From positions 806,001 through 870,000 of the forward strand of contig OY970260.1 in assembly GCA_963715625.1 (NCBI GenBank): a DNA stretch of 64,000 nt. Reading direction: 5' to 3'. The notes below the pieces were generated by a model. It searched no databases. It saw only the letters and a program-made list of their open reading frames with translations, and was not told the DNA's origin. Positions within the stretch are counted from its first letter, which is position 1. The number at the start of each line of letters is the position of its first letter. The translations under genes and the position numbers were made by a program. The DNA comes from VRUE01 sp963715625 (GTDB lineage Bacteria > Actinomycetota > Thermoleophilia > Solirubrobacterales > 70-9). This document shows, one piece after another, positions 8,480 through 17,641 of the stretch.

Positions 8480-9793
8480 ATGGCCGGCCATGGCCCCGCG
8501 ACGATGCTGAGGACCCCGTGGGGGGATGCCGGAACGCTGCGTGAGCGCAAGCTTCAACCGGGGCGCAGGCTCCCGGCCGAGGAGGTCGCGCGCAACCAGT
8601 GCGAACGCCTCTATGCGGCGATGGTCGCGGTGGTCGCCGAGAAGGGTTACGAGGCGACGCGCGTCGCCGACCTTCTCGAGCTCTCCGGGGTCTCGCGCAG
8701 CGCCTTCTACGACCACTTCAAGGACAAGGAAGAGTGCCTCCTGGCGGCCCTCGAGGCGTTCGTCGGCCCCGCGATCGATTCCATCGTCGGCGAGGGCGAG
8801 GACCATCCCCCCACCGAGGAGCGCGCTCGCGAGGCCTTCGAGGCCTTCGTCGGGCTGATCGTCGACCAGGCGGCGGCGGCGCGCATGTGCTTCGTCGAGA
8901 TCTACGCGGCCGGACCGCGGGCGGTGGAGGAGATCGACCGCACGACCGATGCCTTCCAGGGCTTCGTCGCGGCCACGCTCGAGCAGGTTCGCGGGGACGA
9001 GAAGATGCCGCCCGAGCTGGTGCGGGCCCTGATCGGCGGCGTGCGCAAGGTGATCCACACGCGGCTCTATCGCGGCGAGGAGGACGCGCTGGTCGGCCTG
9101 GTCCCGCAGATGTGGGACTGGGCGCTCGCGTACCCGCCTCCGCCGACGCAGCTCCGCCGCCCTCGCAACAAGCCGCCGGCCAACGCCGGGAAGGCGCAGG
9201 GCTATGACCCGGCAGAGCGGATCCTGCGCGCCCTGGCCGCCGTGATAGCCGAGAAGGGATACCCGGCGATGACGATCGGCGACGTGGCCGCCAGGGCATC
9301 GATCTCCCTCTCGACCTTCTACGCGAACTTCACCGACAAGGAGGAGGCGATGCTGGCCGCCGTCGACAGCGGCTCGGCGCAGATGCTGGCGACGACGCTG
9401 CCGGCTTTCCGCCGCGCATCGGACTGGCCCCACCAGGTTCGCGGCGCCTTTGCCGGGATGTTCGCCTTCTGCGCGGCCGAGCCGGCGTACACGAGGCTGG
9501 GGGCGGTCGACGTCTACGCCGCCGGCAGGCGGGCGCTGGAACAGCGCGATCAGGTGATGGAGGGCATGGAGGCGCTGCTCGTGCCCGGCTACCAGCTCAA
9601 CCCCGACGTCAGCCCGATCGCCGCCGAGGCGATCGGCGGCGCGATCTACTCGATGATCTACGACCAGGTGAAGCGCTCGGGGCCGGAGAGCATGCAGGAG
9701 ATCGTCCCGCTCGCCACGTACGTAACTCTCGCTCCTTTTGTCGGGGCAGACGAAGCGTGTGCGGTGGCGAACGGCGAAGTTCGCGCGCGTTAG
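8480..9793 (+). CDS. Tandem double-TetR regulator (two complete TetR units in one chain)
   Basis: 437 residues from ATG 8480 with GAGGTG upstream. Two TetR helix-turn-helix units occur in one polypeptide: about residues 40-90 (MVAVVAEKGYEATRVADLL... SRSAFYDHFKDKEECLLAA) and about 245-295 (AVIAEKGYPAMTIGDVAARA... LSTFYANFTDKEEAMLAA). Each is followed by its own helical C-terminal domain. Ordinary TetR proteins of about 200 residues dimerise; this one looks like a covalent dimer with two different DNA-reading heads. A linker rich in proline and basic residues (about 215-240) joins them. The frame is continuous, so it is not two genes fused by an indel. Confidence 0.9.
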   Translation: MAGHGPATMLRTPWGDAGTLRERKLQPGRRLPAEEVARNQCERLYAAMVAVVAEKGYEATRVADLLELSGVSRSAFYDHFKDKEECLLAALEAFVGPAIDSIVGEGEDHPPTEERAREAFEAFVGLIVDQAAAARMCFVEIYAAGPRAVEEIDRTTDAFQGFVAATLEQVRGDEKMPPELVRALIGGVRKVIHTRLYRGEEDALVGLVPQMWDWALAYPPPPTQLRRPRNKPPANAGKAQGYDPAERILRALAAVIAEKGYPAMTIGDVAARASISLSTFYANFTDKEEAMLAAVDSGSAQMLATTLPAFRRASDWPHQVRGAFAGMFAFCAAEPAYTRLGAVDVYAAGRRALEQRDQVMEGMEALLVPGYQLNPDVSPIAAEAIGGAIYSMIYDQVKRSGPESMQEIVPLATYVTLAPFVGADEACAVANGEVRAR

Positions 9794-9842
9794 CGGTTGG
9801 GGCCGGCGGGCTTCGAAAGCTCCCTGTCCGAAACGGCGTCTC

Positions 9843-10059
9843 CGCCGGAAGCTCTCTTTAAAGCTTGGGAGACCTGACACCGGCTTCGCAAGCTCAGGCT
9901 AATTGGGAGCTGTTGGAGGGGGAGCCTGGCCGTCCTCCAGTCGAATGTCGCGAAGCGGCCTATGCAATCCGGTGCTTGCGCGGCGTAGCCGCGCTCCTGG
10001 TTGCACCGCGCGCATAGCGCGCGGTGCTCAATTCGACTGGAGGACGGCCAGGCTCCCCC
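9843..10059. repeat. PAL-C cloverleaf element, copy 1
   Basis: The outer stem is perfect over 29 bp: 9918-9946 with 10031-10059. Inside are two perfect hairpins, GCGCGGC-GTA-GCCGCGC (9978-9994) and an 11-bp stem at 10003-10027, giving a cloverleaf. Upstream, 9850-9895 holds AAGCT/AGCTT and GCTT-CGC-AAGC hairpins that are also present before copy 2. It fills the gap between two convergent genes (9794-10079). Confidence 0.88.
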
Positions 10060-10079
10060 CACCACCACGGCCCCCCGAA

Positions 10080-11786
10080 TCAGGGCTCGTCGGCGACGCC
10101 CAAGCCATCGACCGGCTGGCCGTGCTTCGTGATGTCGCAGAGGGTCGTGCCCGGGTCGAAGGGGTCGGTGAGGGCGCGGCCGGTGGGGGTGCCGCGAGCG
10201 GGCCTTCCCTTGCTGGCGGGCGTGCCGCGGCCACACTGGATCGAGAAGTCCCGGGTTCCGTCGCGGGCGTCGATCACGTCGTCGCCACCGCCGCCGTAGA
10301 AGCGGTCGGCACCGGGCTGTCCGAGCATGTTGTTCGCGCGCCCGTCGCCGACCAGGACGTCCCAGTCGAAGGAGCCCTCCATGTCCTCGTTGGTCGGCGA
10401 GAGGTGGACCCGGTCGCACCCCGGAACTACGTCGATCCAGGCGGCGTGGGCGGGGAAGGAGACGTGGAGGACGCCGGGGTGCGCCGGCGTCTCGGCGAAG
10501 GAGGCGTCGTCGCGGCCCGGGCCGCCGACAAGCGCCCCGCCGGCGCAGCCGCCGCCGGCAGCCAGCAGGTCGCCGTCGGGGCCCCCGTAGAGGAAGGTGG
10601 GCCCGGGCATGCTGCCGATCAGGCCGTCCGCCCCCGCCCCCCCATACAGGCGATCGGCGCCATTGCCCCCCTCGATCAGGTCGTCCTCGTCGCCGCCGTG
10701 GATCGTGTCGTTGCCGAGACCGCCGGCGATGCGAACGTTCTGGGCGCCGGCCAGCGAGCCCTCGGCCGTGAGGCCGTCGTTGCCAGGGCCGAGGTCGGCC
10801 ATCAGCCAGCGCGCCGGCCCTTCGGCGGGACAGCTCGCCTGCGTGGCGCCGATGAGCTCACACCCCGGCCCCGCGGCGATGCTCGCCGAGGCGACGACCC
10901 CGAACGTGGAGGACGCTTCGTCGAAGGCGACGACGAGGCGGTCCCTGCCGCCGCCGCCGAGAAGCTGCAGACCGCTCCCGCCACCGGGTGCGGGGTCGAG
11001 CTCGACGTATGCGGAGGCCCCGATCCTCTTCTCGCGCCCGCAGGAGGAGGCGCGCCCCTTGGCCCCGGCGCACCTGTCGGTCCCCTGGTCCCCGGCCAGC
11101 TCGTCGTGGCCGCCACCGCCGCGAATGACGTCGTCGCCGGCGCCGCCGTCGATGACGTTGGCACGGTGGTTGCCGGCGAGGACGTCGCCGAAGGCGGAGC
11201 CTTCGAGGTCCTCGAAGCGGAATAGGCGGTCGTGGCCGTCGCCGCGAGCCCTGTGCTTCGCGAGCGAGACCTTGACCCCGCCGCCACCCCGAACGGCGGC
11301 GACGTCGGTGGCAAACGAGGCGATGTCGTGCTTTCCCGGGCCTCCGTCCATGCGGTCGTAGCCGTAGTCGCCGTGGACGAAGTCGAAGTCGCCGGGCCCG
11401 CCGCTGACGGTATCGATGCCGAGGCTGCCGGCGACCTCGTCGTAGTCGCCGGTGCCGCCGATCAGCTTGTCGTCGCCGAGGTCGCCGATCGCCCGGTCGG
11501 CGTCGCCCGCGCCCCCGTCGGCGACGTCGTTGCCGCGCCCGCCGTGGATCAGGTCCGCCCCGGTGCCGCCGCAAAGCAGGTCGTTGCCAAGGCTGCCGGC
11601 GATCTCGTCGTCGCCGTCGCCGCCCCAGATCACGTCCCGCTCGGGCGTGCCGCGCAGCAGGTCGTCCCCGTCGGTTCCGACGATGTCCGGCTGCCGCCCA
11701 TGGCAGCGCGGGTCTTCCTCTTCCCAGGCCGGCGCCGCGCCGATGAACAGGGCCGCAACCAGAGCCGCTCCGACTATCGCCTTCAT
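10080..11786 (-). CDS. Secreted calcium-binding RTX-repeat (hemolysin-type) protein
   Basis: 568 residues with an N-terminal signal peptide (MKAIVGAALVAALFIGAAPA). Two blocks of glycine-aspartate nonapeptides follow: an N-terminal one (GTDGDDLLRGTPERDVIWGG, GNDLLCGGTGADLIHGGRGN and on to about residue 230) and a C-terminal one from about 335 (GLGNDTIHGGDEDDLIEGGN). These GGxGxDxux repeats fold as a calcium-stabilised parallel beta-roll after secretion. No catalytic domain is recognisable, so it may be a surface or matrix protein. The 3' end faces element PAL-C. Confidence 0.88.
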   Translation of the reverse strand: MKAIVGAALVAALFIGAAPAWEEEDPRCHGRQPDIVGTDGDDLLRGTPERDVIWGGDGDDEIAGSLGNDLLCGGTGADLIHGGRGNDVADGGAGDADRAIGDLGDDKLIGGTGDYDEVAGSLGIDTVSGGPGDFDFVHGDYGYDRMDGGPGKHDIASFATDVAAVRGGGGVKVSLAKHRARGDGHDRLFRFEDLEGSAFGDVLAGNHRANVIDGGAGDDVIRGGGGHDELAGDQGTDRCAGAKGRASSCGREKRIGASAYVELDPAPGGGSGLQLLGGGGRDRLVVAFDEASSTFGVVASASIAAGPGCELIGATQASCPAEGPARWLMADLGPGNDGLTAEGSLAGAQNVRIAGGLGNDTIHGGDEDDLIEGGNGADRLYGGAGADGLIGSMPGPTFLYGGPDGDLLAAGGGCAGGALVGGPGRDDASFAETPAHPGVLHVSFPAHAAWIDVVPGCDRVHLSPTNEDMEGSFDWDVLVGDGRANNMLGQPGADRFYGGGGDDVIDARDGTRDFSIQCGRGTPASKGRPARGTPTGRALTDPFDPGTTLCDITKHGQPVDGLGVADEP

Positions 11787-11822
11787 CGCGCGGCGATGGT
11801 AGTCGCCGACGCGGAAGGCGCT

Positions 11823-13265
11823 CTATTCAAGGTTCACCATGACGTGCTTAATCTCTGTGTAATCCTCGAGCGCATAGACCGAAAGGTCCTTGCCGTAGCC
11901 GGACTGCTTGAAGCCGCCGTGCGGCATCTCGGAGACGAGCGGGATGTGGTCGTTGACCCAGACGCAGCCGAACTCGAGCGCGTTGGCGACCCGCATCGCC
12001 CGGCCCACGTCGCGGGTCCAGACCGAGGAGGCGAGGCCGTAGCGGGTCCCGTTGGCCCACTCGATCGCCTTCTCCTCGTCGGTGAACGGCTGCACCGTGA
12101 TCACCGGGCCGAAGATCTCGTCCTGCACCATCTCGTCGCCCTGCTCGAGGCCGGCGACGACCGCCGGCTCGAGGAAGAAGCCGGGCAGGTCGGGCTGTGC
12201 TCCGCCGGTGACGACCTCGGCGTGGCCGGGCCTGCGCTCGAGGAAGCCCTCAACCCGCTCGCGCTGGCGGGCGGAGTTGAGCGGGCCCAGCGTCGTGTCG
12301 GCGGACATCGTGTCGCCCAGCATCAGGCCCCTGGCTTCCCCGGCGAGCCCGTTTACGACGTCGTCGTAAACGCCCTTGGCGGCGAGCACCCGGCAGGCCG
12401 CCGTGCAGTCCTGGCCGGCGTTGTAGTAGCCGGTGCCGGCGATCGTCTCCATCGCCGCCTCCATGTCGGCGTCGTCGAAGATCACCACCGGCGCCTTGCC
12501 GCCGAGCTCGAGGTGGACCCGCTTCAGCGAGTCGGCCGCCGCCTTTGCGATCCACTTGCCGGTCGGGGGCGAGCCGGTCAGGCAGACCATCGCCACGTCG
12601 GGGTGGGTGACCAGCTCGGCCCCGGTCGGCTCGCCGTGGCCGCCGATCGCGTTGAAGACCCCCGCCGGCAGGATCTCGCCGCACCACTCGGCGAAGAGCA
12701 GCGTGCTCAGCGGCGTCGTCTCGGCCGGCTTCAGCACCACCGTGTTGCCGCTCGCAAGAGCCGGGCCGATCTTCCAGATCGCCATCATCAGCGGGTAGTT
12801 CCAGGGCGTGATCTGGCCGATAACGCCGATCGGCTCCCGGCGGATGAAGGAGGTGTGGCCCTCCATGTACTCGCCCGCGGCGCGACCCTCCATCGTGCGG
12901 GCGGCGCCGGCGAAGAAGCGCAGCTGATCGGCCATCACCGGGATTTCGTCCTCGACCACCGCGCTGCGCGGCTTGCCCGCGTCGGCCGCCTCGAGGTCGG
13001 CGATCTCCTCGCCGCGCTCCTCGATCAGGTCGGCCATCCGCAGCAGCGCCCGCGCCCGTTCGCCCGGGGGCGTCGCCGCCCAAGCGGGGAAGGCGTCCTT
13101 CGCCGCGGCCACGGCCGCATCGACGTCGGGCTTGGTCGAGAGCGGCGCCGAGGCGATCGCGTCACCCGTGGCGGGATTGACCACATCCTCCATGCCCCCC
13201 GCGACCGGGTTGACCGCCTCCCCCCCGATGAAGTTCCGCAGCCTCGTCTTCTCCGCCGTAGCCAT
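11823..13265 (-). CDS. Gamma-aminobutyraldehyde / betaine-aldehyde type dehydrogenase
   Basis: 480 residues from ATG 13265, whose A is the last base of the alanine dehydrogenase stop codon (TGATG); GAGGCGAG precedes it. NAD(P)-dependent aldehyde dehydrogenase hallmarks: TPWNYPLMMAIWKIGPALA, catalytic glutamate in LELGGKAPVVIF, catalytic cysteine in YNAGQDCTAACRV, and EEIFGPV-type segment DEIFGPVITVQPF. The GQDCTA context and the operon with an aminotransferase suggest oxidation of 4-aminobutanal from putrescine to GABA (PatD/Prr-like), which is inference. Last gene of the leftward operon. Confidence 0.88.
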   Translation of the reverse strand: MATAEKTRLRNFIGGEAVNPVAGGMEDVVNPATGDAIASAPLSTKPDVDAAVAAAKDAFPAWAATPPGERARALLRMADLIEERGEEIADLEAADAGKPRSAVVEDEIPVMADQLRFFAGAARTMEGRAAGEYMEGHTSFIRREPIGVIGQITPWNYPLMMAIWKIGPALASGNTVVLKPAETTPLSTLLFAEWCGEILPAGVFNAIGGHGEPTGAELVTHPDVAMVCLTGSPPTGKWIAKAAADSLKRVHLELGGKAPVVIFDDADMEAAMETIAGTGYYNAGQDCTAACRVLAAKGVYDDVVNGLAGEARGLMLGDTMSADTTLGPLNSARQRERVEGFLERRPGHAEVVTGGAQPDLPGFFLEPAVVAGLEQGDEMVQDEIFGPVITVQPFTDEEKAIEWANGTRYGLASSVWTRDVGRAMRVANALEFGCVWVNDHIPLVSEMPHGGFKQSGYGKDLSVYALEDYTEIKHVMVNLE

Positions 13266-14464
13266 CACTCACTCGCCTCCGCATGTTGGTGCCGACGGGC
13301 CTCAGATACGTCTATATGTCTCATTTCAGGCCCGTCGGCGGGGGTTTTCAGGTTGAGGGCGTCCTCGACGGGGACGCAGGGCGTGCCAACGGCCTCGGCG
13401 ACCGCGGGGTGGGTGACCGCCCCGGCGGCGACGTTGACGCCGGGGCGCAGGCCGGGGTCGCGCCGGATCGCGCCGGCGACGCCCTCGTCGGCGAGGGCGA
13501 TCGCGTAGGGCAGGGTCGCGTTGGTGAGGGCGTGGGTCGAGGTGATCGGTACCGCGCCGGGCATGTTGGCGACGCAGTAGTGGGTGATCCCGTCGACCTC
13601 GAAGGTCGGGTCCTGGTGGGTCGTGGGACGGGAGGTCTCGAAGCAGCCTCCCTGGTCGATCGCGACGTCGACCAGCACCGCGCCGGGCTTCATCAGCGCC
13701 AGCTGCTCGCGCCGCACGACGTAGGGAGCGCGGGCTCCGTGAACCAGCACGGCGCCGATCACCAGGTCGGCGCGCGGCAGCATCTCCTCGACCGCGAGCG
13801 TGGTCGAGTAGACGGTCGAGCAGCGACCCGCGAACGCGGTCTCCAGCTCGCGCAGGCGGTCGATCGACTTGTCGAAGACGAAGACGTCGGCCTCCATCCC
13901 GATCGCGATGAAGGCGGCGTTGGCGCCGACGACGCCGCCGCCGATCACCATCACGTTGGCGGCGGCCACGCCCGGCACGCCGCCGAGCAGGATACCCCGT
14001 CCCCCCATCGGCCTCTCCAGCATGTAGGCGCCCGCCTGGGTGGCGATCTTGCCGGCGATCTCGCTCATCGGGGCCAGCAGCGGCAGGCGCCCGCGCGCGT
14101 CCTCGACCGTCTCGTAGGCGACGCAGGTGGCGCCCGAGCCGCAGAGCCCGCGGGTCAGCTCGGGGTCGGGAGCGAGGTGCAGGTAGGTGAAGAGGAGCTG
14201 GCCGGGGCGCAGCATCTCGATCTCGGCCGGCTGCGGCTCCTTCACCTTCAGCACCATCTCGGCCTCGGCGAAGACGGATGCGGCATCGGGGGCGATGCGG
14301 GCGCCCTGGGACTCGAATTCGGCGTCCGAGATCGCACTGCCCGTGCCGGCGCCGGCCTCGACCAGCACCTCGTGCCCGTGCACGGCCATCTCCCTCACCC
14401 CGGCCGGCGTGATCGCGACCCGGTACTCGGCCGGCTTGATCTCGCGGGGCACACCGATCTTCAT
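13265..14464 (-). CDS. ald: Alanine dehydrogenase
   Basis: 399 residues. NAD-dependent, interconverts alanine with pyruvate and ammonium. Start MKIGVPREIKPAEYRVAITP is diagnostic; key residues lie in VLKVKEPQ (lysine), LLFTYLHLAPD (histidine) and VDVAIDQGG (aspartate); the Rossmann loop is VIGGGVVGANAA. ATG 14464 overlaps the stop of the PucR gene (ATGA). The last 25 or so residues (ADGPEMRHIDVSEARR...) are unlike Ald and are encoded by palindrome PAL-D. Beside a pyruvate-type aminotransferase it would recycle alanine back to pyruvate. Confidence 0.95.
   Translation of the reverse strand: MKIGVPREIKPAEYRVAITPAGVREMAVHGHEVLVEAGAGTGSAISDAEFESQGARIAPDAASVFAEAEMVLKVKEPQPAEIEMLRPGQLLFTYLHLAPDPELTRGLCGSGATCVAYETVEDARGRLPLLAPMSEIAGKIATQAGAYMLERPMGGRGILLGGVPGVAAANVMVIGGGVVGANAAFIAIGMEADVFVFDKSIDRLRELETAFAGRCSTVYSTTLAVEEMLPRADLVIGAVLVHGARAPYVVRREQLALMKPGAVLVDVAIDQGGCFETSRPTTHQDPTFEVDGITHYCVANMPGAVPITSTHALTNATLPYAIALADEGVAGAIRRDPGLRPGVNVAAGAVTHPAVAEAVGTPCVPVEDALNLKTPADGPEMRHIDVSEARRHQHAEASE
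13291..13339. repeat. PAL-D palindrome, copy 1, inside the 3' end of ald
   Basis: 14-bp arms GCCGACGGGCCTCA (13291-13304) and 13326-13339, with one mismatch, around the 21-nt loop GATACGTCTATATGTCTCATT. Copy 2 (23748-23796) has the same arms and the loop in the other orientation. Read with ald it encodes ADGPEMRHIDVSEARR. Confidence 0.88.
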
Positions 14465-16017
14465 GACACCAGCTCCCTCGCCCGCAACGCAAGCCAGAAC
14501 TCGATCCGGTCGTGGGCGCGCGAGAGGTCGCGCCCGGTCAGCTCCTCGACTTTGCGCATCCGGTAGCGCAGCGTGTGGCGGTGGCAGTAGACCTCGCGAG
14601 CCGCCTTCTCCCACTGGCCGTTCTGCTCGATGAATGCCTCCAGCGAGCGCAGCAGCTCGCCGCCGTAGTCCTCGTCGCCCTCTTCGATCGGGCCGAGCAC
14701 GCTGTCGCAGTACAGCTTCAGCGCGTCGTCGTCCTGGATCGAGAGCAGCAGGGTGAAGGCACCGAGGTCGCGCCAGGACGCCACCTCCGGGGCGTTGCCG
14801 TTGCCGATCGCGGTCGCCTCGAGGGCGCAGCGGGCCTCGTGGAAGGAGTGGCGCAGGTTCTCCGGCGGCGCCGGGCGGCTGGCGGCGGCGCGGACGGCTC
14901 CCTGTTCCTTGACCAGGGCGCGACGAGCCTCGGCGGCAAGGTCGACCGGGTCGCGGTCGGCGGCGTTGACGACCGCGCAGAGCAGCTCGCGGCGGCCGCT
15001 GGCGTGCGGCGCGACCACGGCGGGGCAGGCGTCGGCGGCAAGCGCCCGCTCGAGCACCGGCTCGGCAGCGGCCGGGTCGTCGAGGGCGAAGACCAGCACC
15101 GCGGCTTCGTCGCCGATCCCGAAGGGCTCGAGGCGCCGGCGCAGCTCGGTCGGGTCGAGCCGCCCGCCCAGCGCCCCGGCAAGGACGTCGCCGGCGAGCC
15201 GCCGCTCGGTCTCGCTCGCGACCCGCCGCCGCATCAGCTCGAGAGCGACGACGGCAACCGCCTGCTGCAGGATCAGCCGCTCGAAGTCCCCGAGCCCGCC
15301 CGAATCGCGGACGATCACGACCCACGCCTGCGGGGGGCCGCCGCCCGGCGAGATCACCGGGTGGGCGAGGGCGCGCCCGGCGACCGCCGGGTGGGAGGGG
15401 ACGAAGGGGTGGCCGTCGGCGGTGTGCGCCAGCGCTTCCTCGCGGATCGCGTTCACGGTCTCGGCCGAGAGCTGGCGGCGGAAGGCCCGGCCGGCGAGGC
15501 GCTCGCCGCGAGCGCCGAGGATCGCCACCGTGCCGCCGACCGCGGAGGAGATGGTGGCGACGATCTCCTCCAGCCCGCGCTCTTCGAGGACCAGCCGCTC
15601 GAGCCGGCGCTGCACCGCGATGCCGCGCTGAAGCACCTCGTACTGCTCGTTGACGAGGCGGGCAAAGGCCTTCTCGGTGATCGCGATGAACGGGGTCGAG
15701 TAGGGAACCTCGAAGAGCGGGAAGTCGCGTTTGCGCGCCTCCTCGACCAGGGCCTTCGGCAGCTTGTCGTGGCTGAAGCCGGTGCCGAAGCCGAGCCCGG
15801 CCAGGTTGCTGTCGGCGAGCAGCCGGATGAAGGCGCGCTGCTTGGCCGCGCTGCCGAGCGGGATCCCCGTCGTCAGCATCAGCTCGCCACCCGAGAGCCA
15901 CGGCGTCGGGTCCTCGAGCTCGGAGATGTGGACCCAGCGCACCGGCGCTTCGGCAGCGTCGGAGCCGGCCACGAACTCGAGGTCGAGTTCGTCGAGCAGG
16001 CTCTGGACGGTAAGCAT
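14461..16017 (-). CDS. PucR family transcriptional regulator
   Basis: 518 residues. The N-terminal PucR-type sensory domain (MLTVQSLLDELDLEFVAG ... WLSGGELMLTTGIPLG ... AGLGFGTGFSHDKLPKALV) is followed by a GAF-like middle and a C-terminal PucR helix-turn-helix, AAREVYCHRHTLRYRMRKVEELTGRDL. PucR regulators control purine, amino-acid and polyamine catabolism genes. It lies inside the operon it probably controls, between the aminotransferase (8-bp gap) and ald (ATGA overlap). Candidate binding sites are the ACTTG dyads at 17477-17569. Confidence 0.92.
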   Translation of the reverse strand: MLTVQSLLDELDLEFVAGSDAAEAPVRWVHISELEDPTPWLSGGELMLTTGIPLGSAAKQRAFIRLLADSNLAGLGFGTGFSHDKLPKALVEEARKRDFPLFEVPYSTPFIAITEKAFARLVNEQYEVLQRGIAVQRRLERLVLEERGLEEIVATISSAVGGTVAILGARGERLAGRAFRRQLSAETVNAIREEALAHTADGHPFVPSHPAVAGRALAHPVISPGGGPPQAWVVIVRDSGGLGDFERLILQQAVAVVALELMRRRVASETERRLAGDVLAGALGGRLDPTELRRRLEPFGIGDEAAVLVFALDDPAAAEPVLERALAADACPAVVAPHASGRRELLCAVVNAADRDPVDLAAEARRALVKEQGAVRAAASRPAPPENLRHSFHEARCALEATAIGNGNAPEVASWRDLGAFTLLLSIQDDDALKLYCDSVLGPIEEGDEDYGGELLRSLEAFIEQNGQWEKAAREVYCHRHTLRYRMRKVEELTGRDLSRAHDRIEFWLALRARELVS

Positions 16018-16025
16018 GCGCGCGC

Positions 16026-17420
16026 CTACTCCCGGACCCGCTCCCAGGCCTCGCCCAACACGGCGTGCAGGACGTCGTGGATCTCCTCGAACTGCTCGCT
16101 GTCGGCGATCAGCGGCGGCGCCAGCTGCACCACCGGGTCGCCGCGGTCGTCGGCGCGGCAGATCAGCCCGCGCCTGTAGAGCTCGGCGGAGAGGAAGCCG
16201 CGCAGCAGGTCCTCGGCCTCCTCGTCGCTGAAGCTCTCCTTGGTGTCGCGGTCCTTGACCAGCTCGATCGCGTGGAAGTAGCCGGCCCCGCGCACGTCGC
16301 CGACGATCGGGATGTCGTGCAGCGTCTCCAGCATCTGGCGGAACTCGTCCTCCTTGGCCAGCACGTGGCCGCAGAGGTCCTCGCGCTCGAAGACGTCGAG
16401 GTTGGCCATCGCCACCGCCGAGGCGAGCGGGTGCCCGGCGAAGGTGAAGCCGTGGGCAAAGGTGGCATCCCCTTCGAGGAACGGCGCGGCGACGGCATCG
16501 GAGGCGATCACCGCCCCCATCGGCGCGTAGGCCGAGGTCAGCGCCTTCGCCACGGTGACGATGTCGGGGACGTAGCCGAAGCGTTCGCAGCCGAAGTAGT
16601 GACCGAGGCGGCCCCAGGCGCAGATCACCTCGTCGGAGATCATCAGCACGTCGTAGCGGTCGCAGATCTCGCGCACCCGCTCGAAGTAGCCGTCGGGTGG
16701 GACGAAGCAGCCGCCGGCGTTCTGGACCGGCTCGAGGATCACCGCGGCGACCGTCTCCGGCCCCTCGAACTGGATCCGCTCCTCGATCGCGGTCGCGGCC
16801 CAGAGCGGGTGGCGGTCCTCCGGCCAGCGGTAGAGATTGGTGTTGGGGACGTGGCACCCGCCGGGGGTGAGCGGCTCGAACTGCGAGCGCAGCTCGGTGA
16901 TGCCGGTGACCGAGAGGGCGCCGAGCGAGGTGCCGTGGTAGGCGATCTCGCGCGCGATCACCTTGTGCTTCTGGCCTTTGCCGAGCTCGCGGTGGTAGTT
17001 GCGGGCCAGCTTCAGCGCCGACTCGACCGACTCCGAGCCGCCCGAGGTGAAGAAGACGCGGTTGAGGTCACCCGGGGCGAGCGAGGCGAGCCGGGCGGCG
17101 AGCTCGATCGCGCGCGGGTGCGCGTAGCTCCACAGCGTGTAGAAGTCGAGCTCTTCGACCTGGCGGGCGGCCGCCTCGCCCAGCTCCGTGCGACCGTGGC
17201 CGGCGTTGACGCAGAAGAGTCCCGAGAGGCCGTCGAGATAGCGCTTTCCGTGGTCGTCGTAGACGTAGCAGCCCTCGCCCCGGGTGATGATCGGGATCTC
17301 GTGATCGGCACCGTAGGAGCCCATCCGCGAAAAGTGCATCCAGAGATGGCGCTGCGCCATCTCCTGCAACTGACCGCCACCCACCGTCGAATCTGACTCC
17401 GGTCTCGACGCTACGGCCAT
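16026..17420 (-). CDS. Class III PLP-dependent aminotransferase (putrescine/omega-amino acid:pyruvate type)
   Basis: 464 residues from ATG 17420 with GAGGAGA upstream. Class III features: GLSGLFCVNAGHGR, FFTSGGSESVESALKLAR, YHGTSLGALSVTG, PLP-contacting MISDEVICAWGRLG and the lysine in TVAKALTSAYAPMGAV. Members take the terminal amino group from diamines or omega-amino acids and give it to pyruvate, making alanine. First gene of the leftward operon with PucR, ald and an aldehyde dehydrogenase, which fits putrescine or beta-alanine/GABA use. The exact substrate cannot be fixed from sequence. Confidence 0.9.
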   Translation of the reverse strand: MAVASRPESDSTVGGGQLQEMAQRHLWMHFSRMGSYGADHEIPIITRGEGCYVYDDHGKRYLDGLSGLFCVNAGHGRTELGEAAARQVEELDFYTLWSYAHPRAIELAARLASLAPGDLNRVFFTSGGSESVESALKLARNYHRELGKGQKHKVIAREIAYHGTSLGALSVTGITELRSQFEPLTPGGCHVPNTNLYRWPEDRHPLWAATAIEERIQFEGPETVAAVILEPVQNAGGCFVPPDGYFERVREICDRYDVLMISDEVICAWGRLGHYFGCERFGYVPDIVTVAKALTSAYAPMGAVIASDAVAAPFLEGDATFAHGFTFAGHPLASAVAMANLDVFEREDLCGHVLAKEDEFRQMLETLHDIPIVGDVRGAGYFHAIELVKDRDTKESFSDEEAEDLLRGFLSAELYRRGLICRADDRGDPVVQLAPPLIADSEQFEEIHDVLHAVLGEAWERVRE

Positions 17421-17476
17421 CTCAAGTCTCCTCTCATGCTTCGCCGATCTGGACAACGCTAGAGCTGGTATAGCGC

Positions 17477-17578
17477 ACTTGCAATATCCGCCAGGGCAAG
17501 TCACTCGCCATGACTTGTACTAACTGTACAAGTCGGGACGGTGCTTTTGGGACATTTGCCACTTGTGCGAATCGTCCC
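17477..17578. promoter_or_regulatory. Dyad-rich divergent regulatory region of the amine locus
   Basis: Between the divergent aminotransferase and permease genes. It contains a perfect inverted repeat GACTTGTAC-TAACT-GTACAAGTC (17512-17534), a second one ACTTGC (17477-17482) with GCAAGT (17496-17501), a further half site ACTTGTGCG (17561-17569), and GGGACG/CGTCCC (17535-17540, 17573-17578). Such an array fits control by the PucR regulator of the operon; the assignment is inference. Confidence 0.6.
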
Positions 17579-17641
17579 ATCCGCCTACCTTCGAGCTAAC
17601 GCTTCGGACAGTCGCCCTGCACACCGACGAAAGGACACGGA

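Noticed and set aside
9790..10419. Open frame across PAL-C copy 1 with segment CIGRFATFDWRTARLP, also seen at copy 2
   Set aside because: The similarity between the two peptides comes from the DNA repeat; the outer frames are unrelated and overlap an RTX gene, so I treat it as a repeat and not a protein family.
16857..17504. Extended start of the aminotransferase at 17504
   Set aside because: The 28 extra residues lack homology features; ATG 17420 has GAGGAGA in the right place.
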